Assembly: GCF_036688685.1 (NCBI RefSeq) | Contig: NZ_JAQQPS010000013.1 | Location: forward strand, 124,001 to 188,000 | DNA from: JALYUM01 sp036688685 | GTDB lineage: Bacteria; Pseudomonadota; Gammaproteobacteria; Burkholderiales; Burkholderiaceae_D | DNA: 64,000 nt | Reading direction: 5' to 3' | Shown: piece after piece, positions 52,769-61,771 of the stretch | Numbering within the stretch: position 1 is the stretch's first letter | Layout of the letters: every line of letters begins with the position of its first letter | Notes under the pieces: generated by a model | The model's database searches: none | Told to the model about the DNA's origin: nothing | What the model saw: only the letters and a program-made list of their open reading frames with translations | Made by a program: the position numbers and the translations under genes

Positions 52769-54161
52769 CGTCCACTCCGCTTAAAGGCCGATGTTCCGTT
52801 TGATTCCGCTTCGTCGACATATAAGCCGCCAGCCCCTCCATACTGCGCGGCCCGAGCGTGACGCCAGGTCTGGCGGCACGCAGCTGTGCCAGCAACTGCG
52901 ACGGCGCAACTGGCTGCGGGGATTGGTCCGCTAGCCATGCAGCTGCCACCAGCGCGCTGCGCGAATAGCCGAGCGCGCAGCAGACCAGGACCGTGCGTCC
53001 ATCCGCCTGCCACGCATGGATGGTGTCCACGGCGACGCGCAGATCGCTCTCGCTTGGTACGGTCAGATCAAGTACCGGTATGCAGCGATACACGCTGGGA
53101 CGAACCAGCCGCGGGAGTTCCGCTGTGAGGTCGAGCACGGCATTCGCCCCGGTGCGGCGTAGCTCGGCAGCGGTCGGAAAACGGCCCAGCCAAAGTCCTT
53201 CTGCCACGCGCGACGCGCCTGGCTGGCCGCGTGTCCACCACCTGGCATTGAAAAAGGCGCCGCACAGATAGGGCGCCAACAGGCACCAGCTTGCCATTGG
53301 AAATGTGCCATCGGCCTGTTTTCCAAGGCCGTCTGGTCGACCGGCGTGATACTGCTGTGCGACGCAGGCGAGCGCGAGCGCGGTCCAGGCGAGCAACAAG
53401 CCTGCGGCGAGGGTGTCGCGCACGATGGCCAGCGATAGCAGCGCCATTGCCGCTGCACCGATGCCATAACAACGTGCGATCCGACGGGTTTGCTCGCACC
53501 GCAGTGCCCTGCCCGTCGGTTCGGAAAGCGGAAACGCAAACACGCACAGGCAGCCTGCCAGCCAGCCGCTGGGCACGTCGATGAAATGGTGCTGATAGGT
53601 CGTCAGCACAGACACGCCGATCAGCGCAAACCAGCCATGGAGTAACCACCGCCAGCCACCCCGCGCGCGCGCCGCGTAAGCCACCCATAGTATTAAGAGC
53701 AGGCTGATGTGAAGCGACGGTGCCTGATTGAATGGCTTGTCGAATCCGCCCAATAAGGTGAACAGCGTTCCGGCCCATCCATGGGCAGGAGGATGCTCGA
53801 AGGCGAAACGCAGCGGAAAGGCGACAAAGCAGGCGACCGAAATCAATTGCGCCGCCAGCAGCCGCTTTGCGTGCGTCAACAGCATCGCGCGTGTTGACCA
53901 AAGAAAGAAGGAACCGGCGTAGAAAAAATCGATCGACCAGTACGGCAGTATCGTCCAGGGAATGAATGGAATGTGCCGCTCCCACGCGAAGTACAGGGAC
54001 GGAATATCGACGCGCTGGCTGGCAAGCCAGTTTGACCAGGCATAGGAGGTAAAAAACAGCGCGCCCATGCCGGCCAGCAGCAACGGCGCAAGCCAATTCG
54101 GTTTCGGGCCTGGCGGCAAAGGCAGCTGATCCGCCCGGATGCGTAGCCGCTCGTTCGTCAC
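52758..54161 (-). CDS. PAP2 phosphatase-dual-specificity phosphatase fusion (YnbD-like)
   Basis: 467 aa from a GTG at 54161 that overlaps the upstream stop (GTGA). The N-terminal two-thirds is a membrane PAP2-like domain with about ten helices, NQAPSLHISLLL and TTYQHHFIDVPSG as the catalytic region. The C-terminal part is a tyrosine/dual-specificity phosphatase with the P-loop CCALGYSRS (nucleophile Cys395, Arg401); the usual His before the Cys is Cys394. E. coli YnbD has this combined architecture. It may remove a phosphate from the lipid product. Confidence 0.87.
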   Translation of the reverse strand: MTNERLRIRADQLPLPPGPKPNWLAPLLLAGMGALFFTSYAWSNWLASQRVDIPSLYFAWERHIPFIPWTILPYWSIDFFYAGSFFLWSTRAMLLTHAKRLLAAQLISVACFVAFPLRFAFEHPPAHGWAGTLFTLLGGFDKPFNQAPSLHISLLLILWVAYAARARGGWRWLLHGWFALIGVSVLTTYQHHFIDVPSGWLAGCLCVFAFPLSEPTGRALRCEQTRRIARCYGIGAAAMALLSLAIVRDTLAAGLLLAWTALALACVAQQYHAGRPDGLGKQADGTFPMASWCLLAPYLCGAFFNARWWTRGQPGASRVAEGLWLGRFPTAAELRRTGANAVLDLTAELPRLVRPSVYRCIPVLDLTVPSESDLRVAVDTIHAWQADGRTVLVCCALGYSRSALVAAAWLADQSPQPVAPSQLLAQLRAARPGVTLGPRSMEGLAAYMSTKRNQTEHRPLSGVDDAI

Positions 54162-55939
54162 GCTGCGTGTCCAATCCGCCGTGCCAGGCTGACGGTGAAG
54201 ATACCCCATGGATCAATGCGCTGCGCGATCTTCTCGAAACCCGCTTCGCGCACCAACTCGTCCATTTCTGCTTGCGGACGGCGCCGCATGACCCAGGCAG
54301 AACCCTGCCGGTGACTGGTCAGTGCGCGGGCGATAAATTCCAGTTGCGGATGCCACGGTTGGCCCGTGTAGATCAGATAGCCTCCCGCACCGACTGCCTG
54401 GGCCAGACCGCCCAGCGAGCGGGCGACCATGTCGTTGTCGCCGAACAGCTCATACAGGCCCGATACGATGGCAAGTGTTGGCGCCTTGAGTGTGGCGAGG
54501 CTGCGCGCATCGAACGCGTCGCCTGTCTCAAAACGCGCCAGGCGCTCGAGTCCTTTGCTGCGGATGAGCGCGCGCCCCTGCTGCACATTGATATCGCTGT
54601 AGTCGCGCAGCAAAATATCTTGTACCTCCGCGCCGTTGATGCGCGCCTTCTGCGAGGCCAGCGCATCGAGCACGTAGCGGCCATGACCGGCCGCGATATC
54701 GACAATGCGTACTGGCACGCTGGCATGATGCAGCCGAAGAATGGCATTCCCGATCAGTTCCTCGACGTGCTGCTTGCGCTGGCGGATACCGCGCCAGCCA
54801 ATGGCATCGAGGTAATTGCGGTCGACCATACGGCCGATCCCGAAACGCCCCGCCGCCTGGTTGCGGTAGACGTAATCCAGGGTTGAGCCGGAATCAAAGC
54901 CCGTCTGATGCCCGAGCCTGACACCATCGGACAAAACACCTCCCAGCCGCAAGCCGGCGCGCGTCATGCCCCAGTACAAGGCGGCTGGGCTACCAGTGGC
55001 CGGTGGCTTGGCCAGGCGGTCGGCTTCATCCTTGAAACTACCGCGCAGGTGCGCCTGGCGCAGCGACACCGGTGTCGCTGGCGACGCCAGTTCGCGTCCA
55101 ATGAAGCGCCGTATCGCCGCCACCGCTGGCGCGCGATCGCGTTCTCCCAGCGTGTCATGAAAGAAGCCGTCGAGCACGATGCACTCTTTGACATGCGAGC
55201 CGAGCCGCCCAAAGAATGCGTCCTGGGGTCCACGATGGACCACCCAATCTGCCCCGGAGATCAACAGCAATGTGGGCACGGTAATGGCCGCTGCGTTTTC
55301 CACAATGCGCTGCGCGGTGTCGTACAGATCGAGCAGGATATTGACGGCGATTGGCCGCGTGATGAGCGGATCCTGGCGATAGCTGGCGATGCGCGCCGGA
55401 TCATGCGTCAGGTATGTTGGCTTCACGTAGCTGTTGACGAAAAACGTTCCGCGCAGCCGATACAGCAGGCGCAGTCCCGCGCGGGCAAATGGCACATACA
55501 GTTTCACCTTGAAGGCGGGCGAGGCCACCACCAGGCAGCGTATGCGCGGCGCGTAGTCATGCACCCAGGTGGTGGCCAGCACGGCGCCGACGCTTTGCGC
55601 AATGACGGATATCTGCTCGACCCGGATACCATAGGTGTCCGTGATATGGTCGACAAAGGTCTGGACATCGCGCACCGAGTCCGCCAGGCTCGGACTGTAG
55701 CCGCGCTCGCCTGGTGAACGGCCGTGACCGCGCGCGTCCCACGCGAAAAAGGCGTGGTCAGGCAGGTCCAGTTCATCGCACAGGTGGGCCACCCGGCCGG
55801 AATGCTCGTGCCCTCGATGGAACAGAATGACCGCATCTTGCGTATTTTGCGCATGCGAGCTGACGGCCGGCCAGTAGCGATAGAACAGCGATTGGCCATC
55901 ATGGGTGACAAAAGAAGACTCTGACGGATTGCGTGTCAT
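54158..55939 (-). CDS. bifunctional alpha/beta hydrolase-SAM methyltransferase (YnbC-like)
   Basis: 593 aa. The N-terminal 290 residues form a monoacylglycerol-lipase-like hydrolase: AWDARGHGRSPGE, nucleophile Ser in IAQSVGAVLAT and a His in GFFHDTLGE. The C-terminal part is a class I methyltransferase with motif I in IVDIAAGHGRYVLDAL and IVSGLYELFGDN. NCBI families name this 'bifunctional alpha/beta hydrolase/class I SAM-dependent methyltransferase', and E. coli YnbC is related. The function in the lipid pathway is unknown. The start overlaps the CDP-alcohol transferase stop. Confidence 0.88.
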   Translation of the reverse strand: MTRNPSESSFVTHDGQSLFYRYWPAVSSHAQNTQDAVILFHRGHEHSGRVAHLCDELDLPDHAFFAWDARGHGRSPGERGYSPSLADSVRDVQTFVDHITDTYGIRVEQISVIAQSVGAVLATTWVHDYAPRIRCLVVASPAFKVKLYVPFARAGLRLLYRLRGTFFVNSYVKPTYLTHDPARIASYRQDPLITRPIAVNILLDLYDTAQRIVENAAAITVPTLLLISGADWVVHRGPQDAFFGRLGSHVKECIVLDGFFHDTLGERDRAPAVAAIRRFIGRELASPATPVSLRQAHLRGSFKDEADRLAKPPATGSPAALYWGMTRAGLRLGGVLSDGVRLGHQTGFDSGSTLDYVYRNQAAGRFGIGRMVDRNYLDAIGWRGIRQRKQHVEELIGNAILRLHHASVPVRIVDIAAGHGRYVLDALASQKARINGAEVQDILLRDYSDINVQQGRALIRSKGLERLARFETGDAFDARSLATLKAPTLAIVSGLYELFGDNDMVARSLGGLAQAVGAGGYLIYTGQPWHPQLEFIARALTSHRQGSAWVMRRRPQAEMDELVREAGFEKIAQRIDPWGIFTVSLARRIGHAA

Positions 55940-56571
55940 AAGATCGGCTCCGAAGATTGCGTTGAGATCTGCCTGGATTCAATGATTCCGCCGCGCACCC
56001 GCTTGAAAATGGTCAGGATCGACAAAGTCGACAACCCGATCCACACAATGTGACCCAGCGGACCAAGGCCCATTCCGAGCCCGATCCAGAGCGATAGCGC
56101 GCCAAGGATGAACGCACGGTCGCTCTTGCCGAGCGGCCCGTCGTAGCGTCGACTGGCGCGCGCCAGTGGCCCTATCAGGCCAGCGCATTCGACCAGGACC
56201 GCCGACAAGGCAAACACAAACACGTCGGCACCGCCAAACGCGCTTGTCTGAACAAAAGGGGCGATCAAGGCCAGGTCGGAAACGATGTCTCCCAGCTCGT
56301 TGAGATATGCGCCCAGTGTGCTTTGCTGCCCGTGCTCCCGGGCCAGCATGCCATCGATGGCGTTGAGCGCCATCCGCATGAAAAGCCATGGCGGCAGGAT
56401 CAGAAACAGCGCCGGCCGCTGTGCCAGCGCCGCGACCAGAGCGCCGACCACCAGCGAGGCAATTGCTGCAAGCACGGTCACCTGGTTGGCGCGCACCCCG
56501 CAACTGGCAAGGCGTCGCACCAAGGGCCGAAGCCACGCCTGGAACTGCGGCTTGATCTGATAGAGGGTCAT
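55936..56571 (-). CDS. CDP-alcohol phosphatidyltransferase family protein (YnbA-like)
   Basis: 211 aa from ATG 56571, about six helices; first gene of the six-gene operon. The family motif D-x2-DG-x2-AR-x8-G-x3-D-x3-D reads N70-x2-D73-G74-x2-A77-R78-x8-G87-x3-N91-x3-D95, so two of the four usual Asp are Asn. E. coli YnbA and similar proteins form a subfamily; I recall such substitutions there but cannot verify it. It would transfer a phosphatidyl group from CDP-diacylglycerol to an unknown alcohol. Confidence 0.85.
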   Translation of the reverse strand: MTLYQIKPQFQAWLRPLVRRLASCGVRANQVTVLAAIASLVVGALVAALAQRPALFLILPPWLFMRMALNAIDGMLAREHGQQSTLGAYLNELGDIVSDLALIAPFVQTSAFGGADVFVFALSAVLVECAGLIGPLARASRRYDGPLGKSDRAFILGALSLWIGLGMGLGPLGHIVWIGLSTLSILTIFKRVRGGIIESRQISTQSSEPIL

Positions 56572-56955
56572 GGCATGCCGCCTTGCTCCAGCGCGTGTGT
56601 CGCGCTCAATATGCTGATCGGTGACGTCGAAAAAAGCTGTCGCAGTGCTGACTGGCTTGCAAGATCCGGCGTGAAGATAGTTGCATGGAGGAATGATCGT
56701 CACATTGACGCTGGGCAAGTCCCGTCAAAGGCTGCGCCTGCGTTCATCGCATCATTGACTGGTGTGTCGGGTAAGAGGTTGCGGCCGTCATCTACTGGCT
56801 TGCGGGTTTGTTTGCACGGGCGCTCGTGGGGGGCCACGATGGTAATGCAGCCTGACTGGCCAAGGTAGAAATAATATGGTATCCAGTTAATGCGCCGTCG
56901 ACTTAATCCAAGTGATGTGAACGAAAAGTGAGAAGTTCAAATCAATGGACAAACG
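56572..56955. promoter_or_regulatory. promoter region of the lipid operon and boundary of low-GC segment
   Basis: 384 bp without a credible gene. The end near 56571 carries the lipid operon promoter; from about 56860 the sequence turns AT-rich towards the next gene. Confidence 0.35.
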
Positions 56956-57399
56956 ATGATATTTTATACATTCACTGCACTTTTGTCTCAGCTTGCGATT
57001 GCACTTATATGGTTTTTAATCGTAGACTTGGGCAAAAACGATGCCGATATCAGAGGTATTGGCGTGTATCTGGTACTGATTAGTGGGATTCCGCTTATCA
57101 CACATTGCCTTACCAATATTGTGATTTGCAGGGTACTCAAAGACCGGCCATTCATCATCGCTTTCCTCTTGTCTATTTTCATCTACATCGGTGAATTCGT
57201 TATATATCTCGAAATAGTGACTGGTTCGGGCAGTGGACATTTTGATCAAGATATAGTTATTTTCTTTTCATTTTCGCTCATCCCGATGATCTCTAATCTT
57301 CTATTATTTTGGCTCGTCGGAATCAGGCACAGTGATTTTTTTGAAGGATGCAAAATACAAAGGGTATGGAAAAGGAAAAATAGCGGCCTATTGTTATAG
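56956..57399 (+). CDS. low-GC hypothetical membrane protein
   Basis: 147 aa with four helices (FTALLSQLAIALIWFLIVDL, GVYLVLISGIPLITHCL, FIIAFLLSIFIYIGEFVIYL, FSFSLIPMISNLLLFWLVG). Codon usage is AT-rich, unlike nearly everything else in the window. No family recognised. The stop lies inside an inverted repeat. It was probably acquired horizontally. Confidence 0.65.
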   Translation: MIFYTFTALLSQLAIALIWFLIVDLGKNDADIRGIGVYLVLISGIPLITHCLTNIVICRVLKDRPFIIAFLLSIFIYIGEFVIYLEIVTGSGSGHFDQDIVIFFSFSLIPMISNLLLFWLVGIRHSDFFEGCKIQRVWKRKNSGLLL

Positions 57400-57403
57400 G
57401 CCG
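57384..57403 (-). terminator. hairpin at the low-GC gene end
   Basis: Perfect 8-bp stem (CGGCCTAT / ATAGGCCG) with a 4-nt loop. Read on the minus strand it is followed by CTATTTTTCC, so it resembles an intrinsic terminator for minus-strand transcripts; on the plus strand the T-run is poor. Confidence 0.5.
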
Positions 57404-57407
57404 TTGT

Positions 57408-57600
57408 GAGGGTGACTTTGTCCATTTGCGGAAGAACGCGAAGCTGGCGCACGACAAGGCGTCGGGGCGCAAAGTCTTGCCCCTGCTGACAGACTACACC
57501 GCGCTCTTCAAGCAGTTCGGCGACAACCCGGACTGCAAGCGGTGGTTGACGGACTCGGTGTTTGATGCGACGTATCAGAAGCGCCTCACAGGCACGACGG
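57408..57600 (+). pseudogene. C-terminal remnant of a type I restriction HsdR subunit
   Basis: The frame reads LRKNAKLAHDKASGRKVLP, then TDYTALFKQFGDNPDCKRW and LTDSVFDATYQ. This pattern is that of the extreme C-terminus of HsdR (type I restriction R subunit). No other part of hsdR, hsdM or hsdS is present, so it is a scar of a lost restriction locus. Similarity beyond 57600 fades. Confidence 0.6.
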
Positions 57601-57921
57601 CCGCGCCAGGCCAGCGGCCGTCGCACCCCGGGTCTGTGCCTGAGACGTCAAGTCAGTCGGGCGCATTTTCTCGTTTAACAAATAAAACCCTTCCCGATCG
57701 GCGCCAGCTGTGTTTCCCGGTCGAATCGCGTCGGCGCAGCCTGCCCCGTTTGTGCAGCCGCCATACCGCGCCCAGCATCGGCGGCGAACGGTTCGGCGGC
57801 AGCAACCGCGTCGACCAAGCGCTCCACCATGTCGACGCCCTCGACCGGAAACGTTCCGCCCCCCTCCCGGTAACGCCGCAGCTTGTACAGGAAGTGGCGC
57901 TCCGATCCCATTATAAAGTGT

Positions 57922-58029
57922 CTATTCCGAGATGCCATTCTCCTTCGCCAGGGCCGACACCGACCTGTTCTCCGGCGGCATCATCTGCCGAAGAATGGCT
58001 TCCTTGCGTTCTGCTCGATACTGGTTCAC
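57922..58029 (-). pseudogene. truncated IS3-type transposase OrfA
   Basis: 36 codons from GTG 58029 (VNQYRAERKEAILRQMMPPE...) end at a TAG after GISE. This matches the N-terminus of IS3-family OrfA (NQYSxERKEAIL pattern); the HTH and OrfB are missing. IS ends could not be defined. Confidence 0.65.
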
Positions 58030-58224
58030 TGCACGTCTTTGCTCCGCCCCGCATGGATTAAATTGATTCAAGTGACGCGACATCTATCCTGACATAGGGG
58101 GAACTGTCGATAATATTTACATGGTAACGATTTTGGATTAGCTAAGGCTTTGTAAACACAGAGGAATAATTATTGGCATCGAAATTGCTTGCAATGGTGA
58201 ATCCAACCATAAAGAAAGCTCGCC

Positions 58225-59058
58225 ATGAAAACGGAACGTTTGATTGCTTTTTTCGGAGGTTTACTGGTGTCGGCGGTGACGCAAGCTGGGCCGTTGCTCG
58301 AATCGCTCGACTATGTTCGATTTTATGGGTCGAACGACCCTGCTGGCTGGTATGCCTGCGAGAACCGCACAGGGGCGGGATGCGCTGGATCGGTTGCAGT
58401 GCCAGAAACCAACTGGACTCTGAATTTCAAGGCCTCGGGCACGGGTGGATATGGAATCCTGAAAGCGCGTGCGGAGGTCGAGCTGACAGGCGATGCCAGC
58501 CAAGGCGAGTTCCCATCCTTCGCTTCCGTCGGCGCACGTACCAGCTTCCGTGACGTGTATGTATTTCATGGAGGCAATGGAACTGGAACTGCGCAATTCA
58601 ATTTTGCCGTGGACGGCATCGCTGACAGTAGCGGCGGCGCGACTGCCCGCAGTTTATTTCAATATGTTCCCGTGATTGGCGGGTACGAAATGTGGGATCA
58701 ACAGCGGAATTTCGAAGTGCGAGACGGCGTTGCGACTGTCACTGTGCCATTTCAATTCAACCGGCCCACTGAATTCATCATCGGTTTCTACGCACTGGCA
58801 CAGATCTGGAGTTGGGAGCCAGACAGCAAGGCGGTCGCCGATTTCAGCAACACAGCTATTTTGAATCAAATTATCGTTCGAGACGAGCGCGGGAATCTGG
58901 TGAAAGATTTCAGTGTTACAGCAGAGTCAGGTACGGACTATACGGCGACGGGAGTCGTGCCGGAACCGACTACTGCCCTACTAATGCTGGCGGGCATACT
59001 CGCATTGGAAGGGGGACGTCGTCGGGCATTATTGCAGAAGCGGGTTGTTTCTCATTGA
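58225..59058 (+). CDS. PEP-CTERM sorting-domain protein
   Basis: 277 aa. Signal peptide (LIAFFGGLLVSAVTQAG), a beta-rich body with a Cys pair (WYACENRTGAGCAG), and a C-terminal PEP-CTERM tag: VVPEPTTALLMLAGILAL followed by GGRRRALLQK. Such proteins are cut and anchored or released by an exosortase and often reach the cell surface or extracellular matrix. No exosortase gene is in the window. It is preceded by an AT-rich gap with the promoter. Confidence 0.88.
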   Translation: MKTERLIAFFGGLLVSAVTQAGPLLESLDYVRFYGSNDPAGWYACENRTGAGCAGSVAVPETNWTLNFKASGTGGYGILKARAEVELTGDASQGEFPSFASVGARTSFRDVYVFHGGNGTGTAQFNFAVDGIADSSGGATARSLFQYVPVIGGYEMWDQQRNFEVRDGVATVTVPFQFNRPTEFIIGFYALAQIWSWEPDSKAVADFSNTAILNQIIVRDERGNLVKDFSVTAESGTDYTATGVVPEPTTALLMLAGILALEGGRRRALLQKRVVSH

Positions 59059-59592
59059 TGAACGCAAGGCCACTTCGGCGCTGGTGCGGCGCTGGGAACT
59101 GTCCGCACCATCGTTGACACGGCAGGTGACGTATCCGATGCAACCCAGGCGCAAAGCTGTGACATCCTTGTCAATGCAGTGGAAGCGATTATTGCTGGCC
59201 TTCCACTAAGAGACGCTTGAAGTTCCGGTTCGGGTCGGATCCGGCCCTACCGATTTCAACAACTGTTCGCGCATCCGCTAGTGGCGAGCCGACTGCCATC
59301 CTGACTGCAAATAGATATTCTGCTCGCGGTACGTCGTGCGAATGGAATCGATGTTCTCGACGGTGTCCTTCTGCATCAGTTCAAGCCAGTTCCTCATCAA
59401 ACGCCTCTCCATCCTCCGAAATCGGCCGGTCCGTCGCCGGTTCAATGTGCGGGTTTCGTGTTCTATACAAGCATGATGGTTGATCCGGAAATACGGTATG
59501 GCAGGCAGAACCGCGCTGTGGGACGCCAGCGGGTCTGCCATGGATAGTACGAATAACAATCCACGCTAAGCTGCCGGCCGATAGAAGAACCC
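59059..59592. other. gene-poor decayed region
   Basis: About 530 bp with only short, unconvincing reading frames. One frame after 59063 reads TIVDTAGDVSDATQAQ and ends at 59219 but has no start and no recognised family. It borders the tRNA-like sequence and probably represents remnants of inserted DNA. Confidence 0.4.
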
Positions 59593-59593
59593 T

Positions 59594-59679
59594 GGTCCGG
59601 CAGATCGACAGTGTGTTAGCAGGCACGGCGCGAAGATTGAAAATCCTTGTGTCGGTGGTTCGATTCCGCCCCCGGGCCA
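59594..59679 (+). pseudogene. degenerate tRNA-Phe-like sequence
   Basis: The 3' half is that of tRNA-Phe: anticodon loop TTGAAAA with anticodon GAA (59639-59641), then GTGTCGGTGGTTCGATTCCGCC and the acceptor strand CCGGGCC (59672-59678). The 5' half is aberrant: GGTCCGG at 59594-59600 could pair with the acceptor strand, but the D arm is not recognisable, and about 12 extra nucleotides lie before the anticodon. Likely an integration scar or decayed gene, not a functional tRNA. Confidence 0.6.
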
Positions 59680-59748
59680 ACAAGATTGCTGCTCCTTGCC
59701 CCCCGAAAGCGACCGAACTCATGCATATTTGTCCCGCTGACCTGGTAA

Positions 59749-60276
59749 CTACCCCCGACTATAAAATTCGACGATCTCATCGCGGATTGCCGTGGCCAAC
59801 TCGTTTTTCATATGGCCGGTCAGTTTGATCCGCTGTCCCAGCGCATCGGCGTACACATACGCCGACTGGACATGCCCGTTATTGCTGCTAACCGACTCCG
59901 TCATGACCCCGAAGCTCTTGACATCGTGCGACGCCAGTTGCTTCGATCCGTTAGCGAATCTGAGCCCGGCCGGCTGGAGAAGAATGACGGTTTTTTTGGC
60001 GCCGAAGGCGAACTTCAGCACCAGTGCCGGGCCTGCAAGGGCAAGGACTGCCACCGTTCCCATGTGCCGGTCGAGAAAGCGGCCACCCACCATCGATTGA
60101 CCGAGAAATAGCATGCCGATGAACAGGCCGACATACACGGCGATCAGGAAAATTGCCGTCGCGCCGGGGGCGCTGGCTTTGCCAAACGCGCCCGAACGGC
60201 TTGCCTTGACGATCAGTTCAATGGACCCGTCGGCCTGTGGGTTGGCCTCGTACTGCTTGTTAAATGAGCTCTTCAT
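59749..60276 (-). CDS. hypothetical membrane protein
   Basis: 175 aa from ATG 60276 (60285 also possible). Two hydrophobic helices close to the N-terminus (FLIAVYVGLFIGMLFLG, MGTVAVLALAGPALVLKF) and a soluble C-terminal half. No family recognised. It precedes the lipoprotein gene's neighbourhood; no operon partner is clear. Confidence 0.62.
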   Translation of the reverse strand: MKSSFNKQYEANPQADGSIELIVKASRSGAFGKASAPGATAIFLIAVYVGLFIGMLFLGQSMVGGRFLDRHMGTVAVLALAGPALVLKFAFGAKKTVILLQPAGLRFANGSKQLASHDVKSFGVMTESVSSNNGHVQSAYVYADALGQRIKLTGHMKNELATAIRDEIVEFYSRG

Positions 60277-60351
60277 ATCTTCCATCTTGAAAATTGGTTT
60301 CCAGCGAATCGAAAAACGCGGCCTCACGCAAGGAGATCAGGGCCGCCGCGG

Positions 60352-61260
60352 TCATTTCCGTCCGGCTTCGAGCGCCGCTTGTACCACGGCGTCGCTCCAG
60401 TTGAACGTGCGGCTGCCGGCGCCATCCTCGCCGCCACTGAGTGTCAGATTATTATTTGTGCCGAACGAAACGCTCAGAGCCTGAGTCGCTCCAAGCCGGG
60501 TAATGAGCAGGCTGCCCCGGTCAGGTCGCGCCGTGCCCGCTTCATGAACGGGACTCATCACCTGGACCTGCCAGGTGTCCTTGCCATTATTGGTCGTGAA
60601 GACGAGATTATTGGTGGACCGGTCAGGCTGGCCGTTGAGAATGGCGATCACGATCGAAGTCGACCCCGCATTGCTCAGTACGTAACGGCTGACCTGTCCC
60701 GCTTTGAAAATGAGTGAATTCGAAGCGAAAAAGTAGCTGTCTGCCGTATCGCTGTCCGTGAAGTAGCCGCCGATATCGCCGGACTCGAGGGAAAATTCCG
60801 TCTGGCTACTTGCGTTTGCCACGGTGATGGATGGTGTGCCGATGCTCATCGTCGTCAACCCGGAAGCGTTGTTCTTGCTCAGGTTACTGACGGTAAAGCT
60901 TCCCGAATACAGATGTTCAGGAAATTGCTTGCTACCGCAGGCTGCCAGCGTCTCAATCTGTGTCGAGGCGTCGAAGCGCGCGTTGCCGCCCGAAGGACAC
61001 GAGCCGGATGCGCCCGATGTGAGCTGCAGCAGGGGCGCGGTCTGCACCATGTTGTACGAAATCCAGGCAGCGGCGAAGGACTGCAGGTCGGTGCTTGACG
61101 TCACCGGAGAAGCTGGCGTTTGTACCGGCGTTTGTACCGGCGTTTGTGCCGGCGTTGGAACCGTCGAAACGGCGGGCGGCCCTTCTGTCGATCCGCCACA
61201 ACCGACCAACGCATTGGAAAGCGCTGCAAGGAGAGTCAAAGTTCTACATGTCGTACGCAT
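60352..61260 (-). CDS. hypothetical lipoprotein with TPVQ linker repeats
   Basis: 302 aa. Lipobox LVGC (LSNALVGCGGSTEG), a linker with tandem TPVQ units encoded by 12-bp direct repeats (about 61115-61160), then a Ser/Thr-rich beta-type domain with two Cys (GSCPSGG, AACGSK). No domain recognised. It is preceded by an AT-rich promoter gap. Confidence 0.75.
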   Translation of the reverse strand: MRTTCRTLTLLAALSNALVGCGGSTEGPPAVSTVPTPAQTPVQTPVQTPASPVTSSTDLQSFAAAWISYNMVQTAPLLQLTSGASGSCPSGGNARFDASTQIETLAACGSKQFPEHLYSGSFTVSNLSKNNASGLTTMSIGTPSITVANASSQTEFSLESGDIGGYFTDSDTADSYFFASNSLIFKAGQVSRYVLSNAGSTSIVIAILNGQPDRSTNNLVFTTNNGKDTWQVQVMSPVHEAGTARPDRGSLLITRLGATQALSVSFGTNNNLTLSGGEDGAGSRTFNWSDAVVQAALEAGRK

Positions 61261-61771
61261 ATAAGGTCTTTCAAGTCACTAAGTTTTTGTGAATTATTCA
61301 AATCACGCTGCTGAAAAATCGGCGCGCAAATCTGCTGGTTTTTTTAAAGGGGCGATGGGCCTCTGTCATTTCATCGAGTTATTCGCTGGCGTCTGGCGTC
61401 AGGTTCAAAATATCGTTAATTTTTTTCAGCCGGTTTTTCCAGGCCGCGACGGCGTCGATTCCTCTCGACAAAAACCCATGCATTCACGACAATATTTTCA
61501 TGACACAATTTCTGGCTGGTCCATCGCTCGTACTGCTTGTAGGCGAGCGCCTTTGAGTACGCAATCGATGGCGCCCAGTGCATTGCTGGCCGAAATGGCC
61601 GGTGGCGATGCGCGCGCTCGATACGCTGTATCAGGGCTGGTCGCGCAAGGTAAGGGGGTGTGCTTACACCAAGCTGCTTCACTTGGGACTCGACGCCCAT
61701 GCTGTCTGCAGCGATTGAAAACTGATACACCGATTTGAGAAGATAGCTGCTTTGCGGAGCAGCCTTGAAAC
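61261..61771. other. gene-poor region upstream of IS21 remnants
   Basis: About 510 bp with an AT-rich first part (lipoprotein promoter) and then mixed sequence. The longest frames (minus strand 61416-61730) have no recognisable similarity. Nothing supported here. Confidence 0.4.

Noticed and set aside
57675..57938. 87-codon minus-strand frame beside the transposase fragment
   Set aside because: No recognisable similarity or RBS; probably part of decayed mobile DNA.
61115..61160. Tandem 12-bp repeats
   Set aside because: They encode the TPVQ linker of the lipoprotein and are not a separate element or CRISPR.
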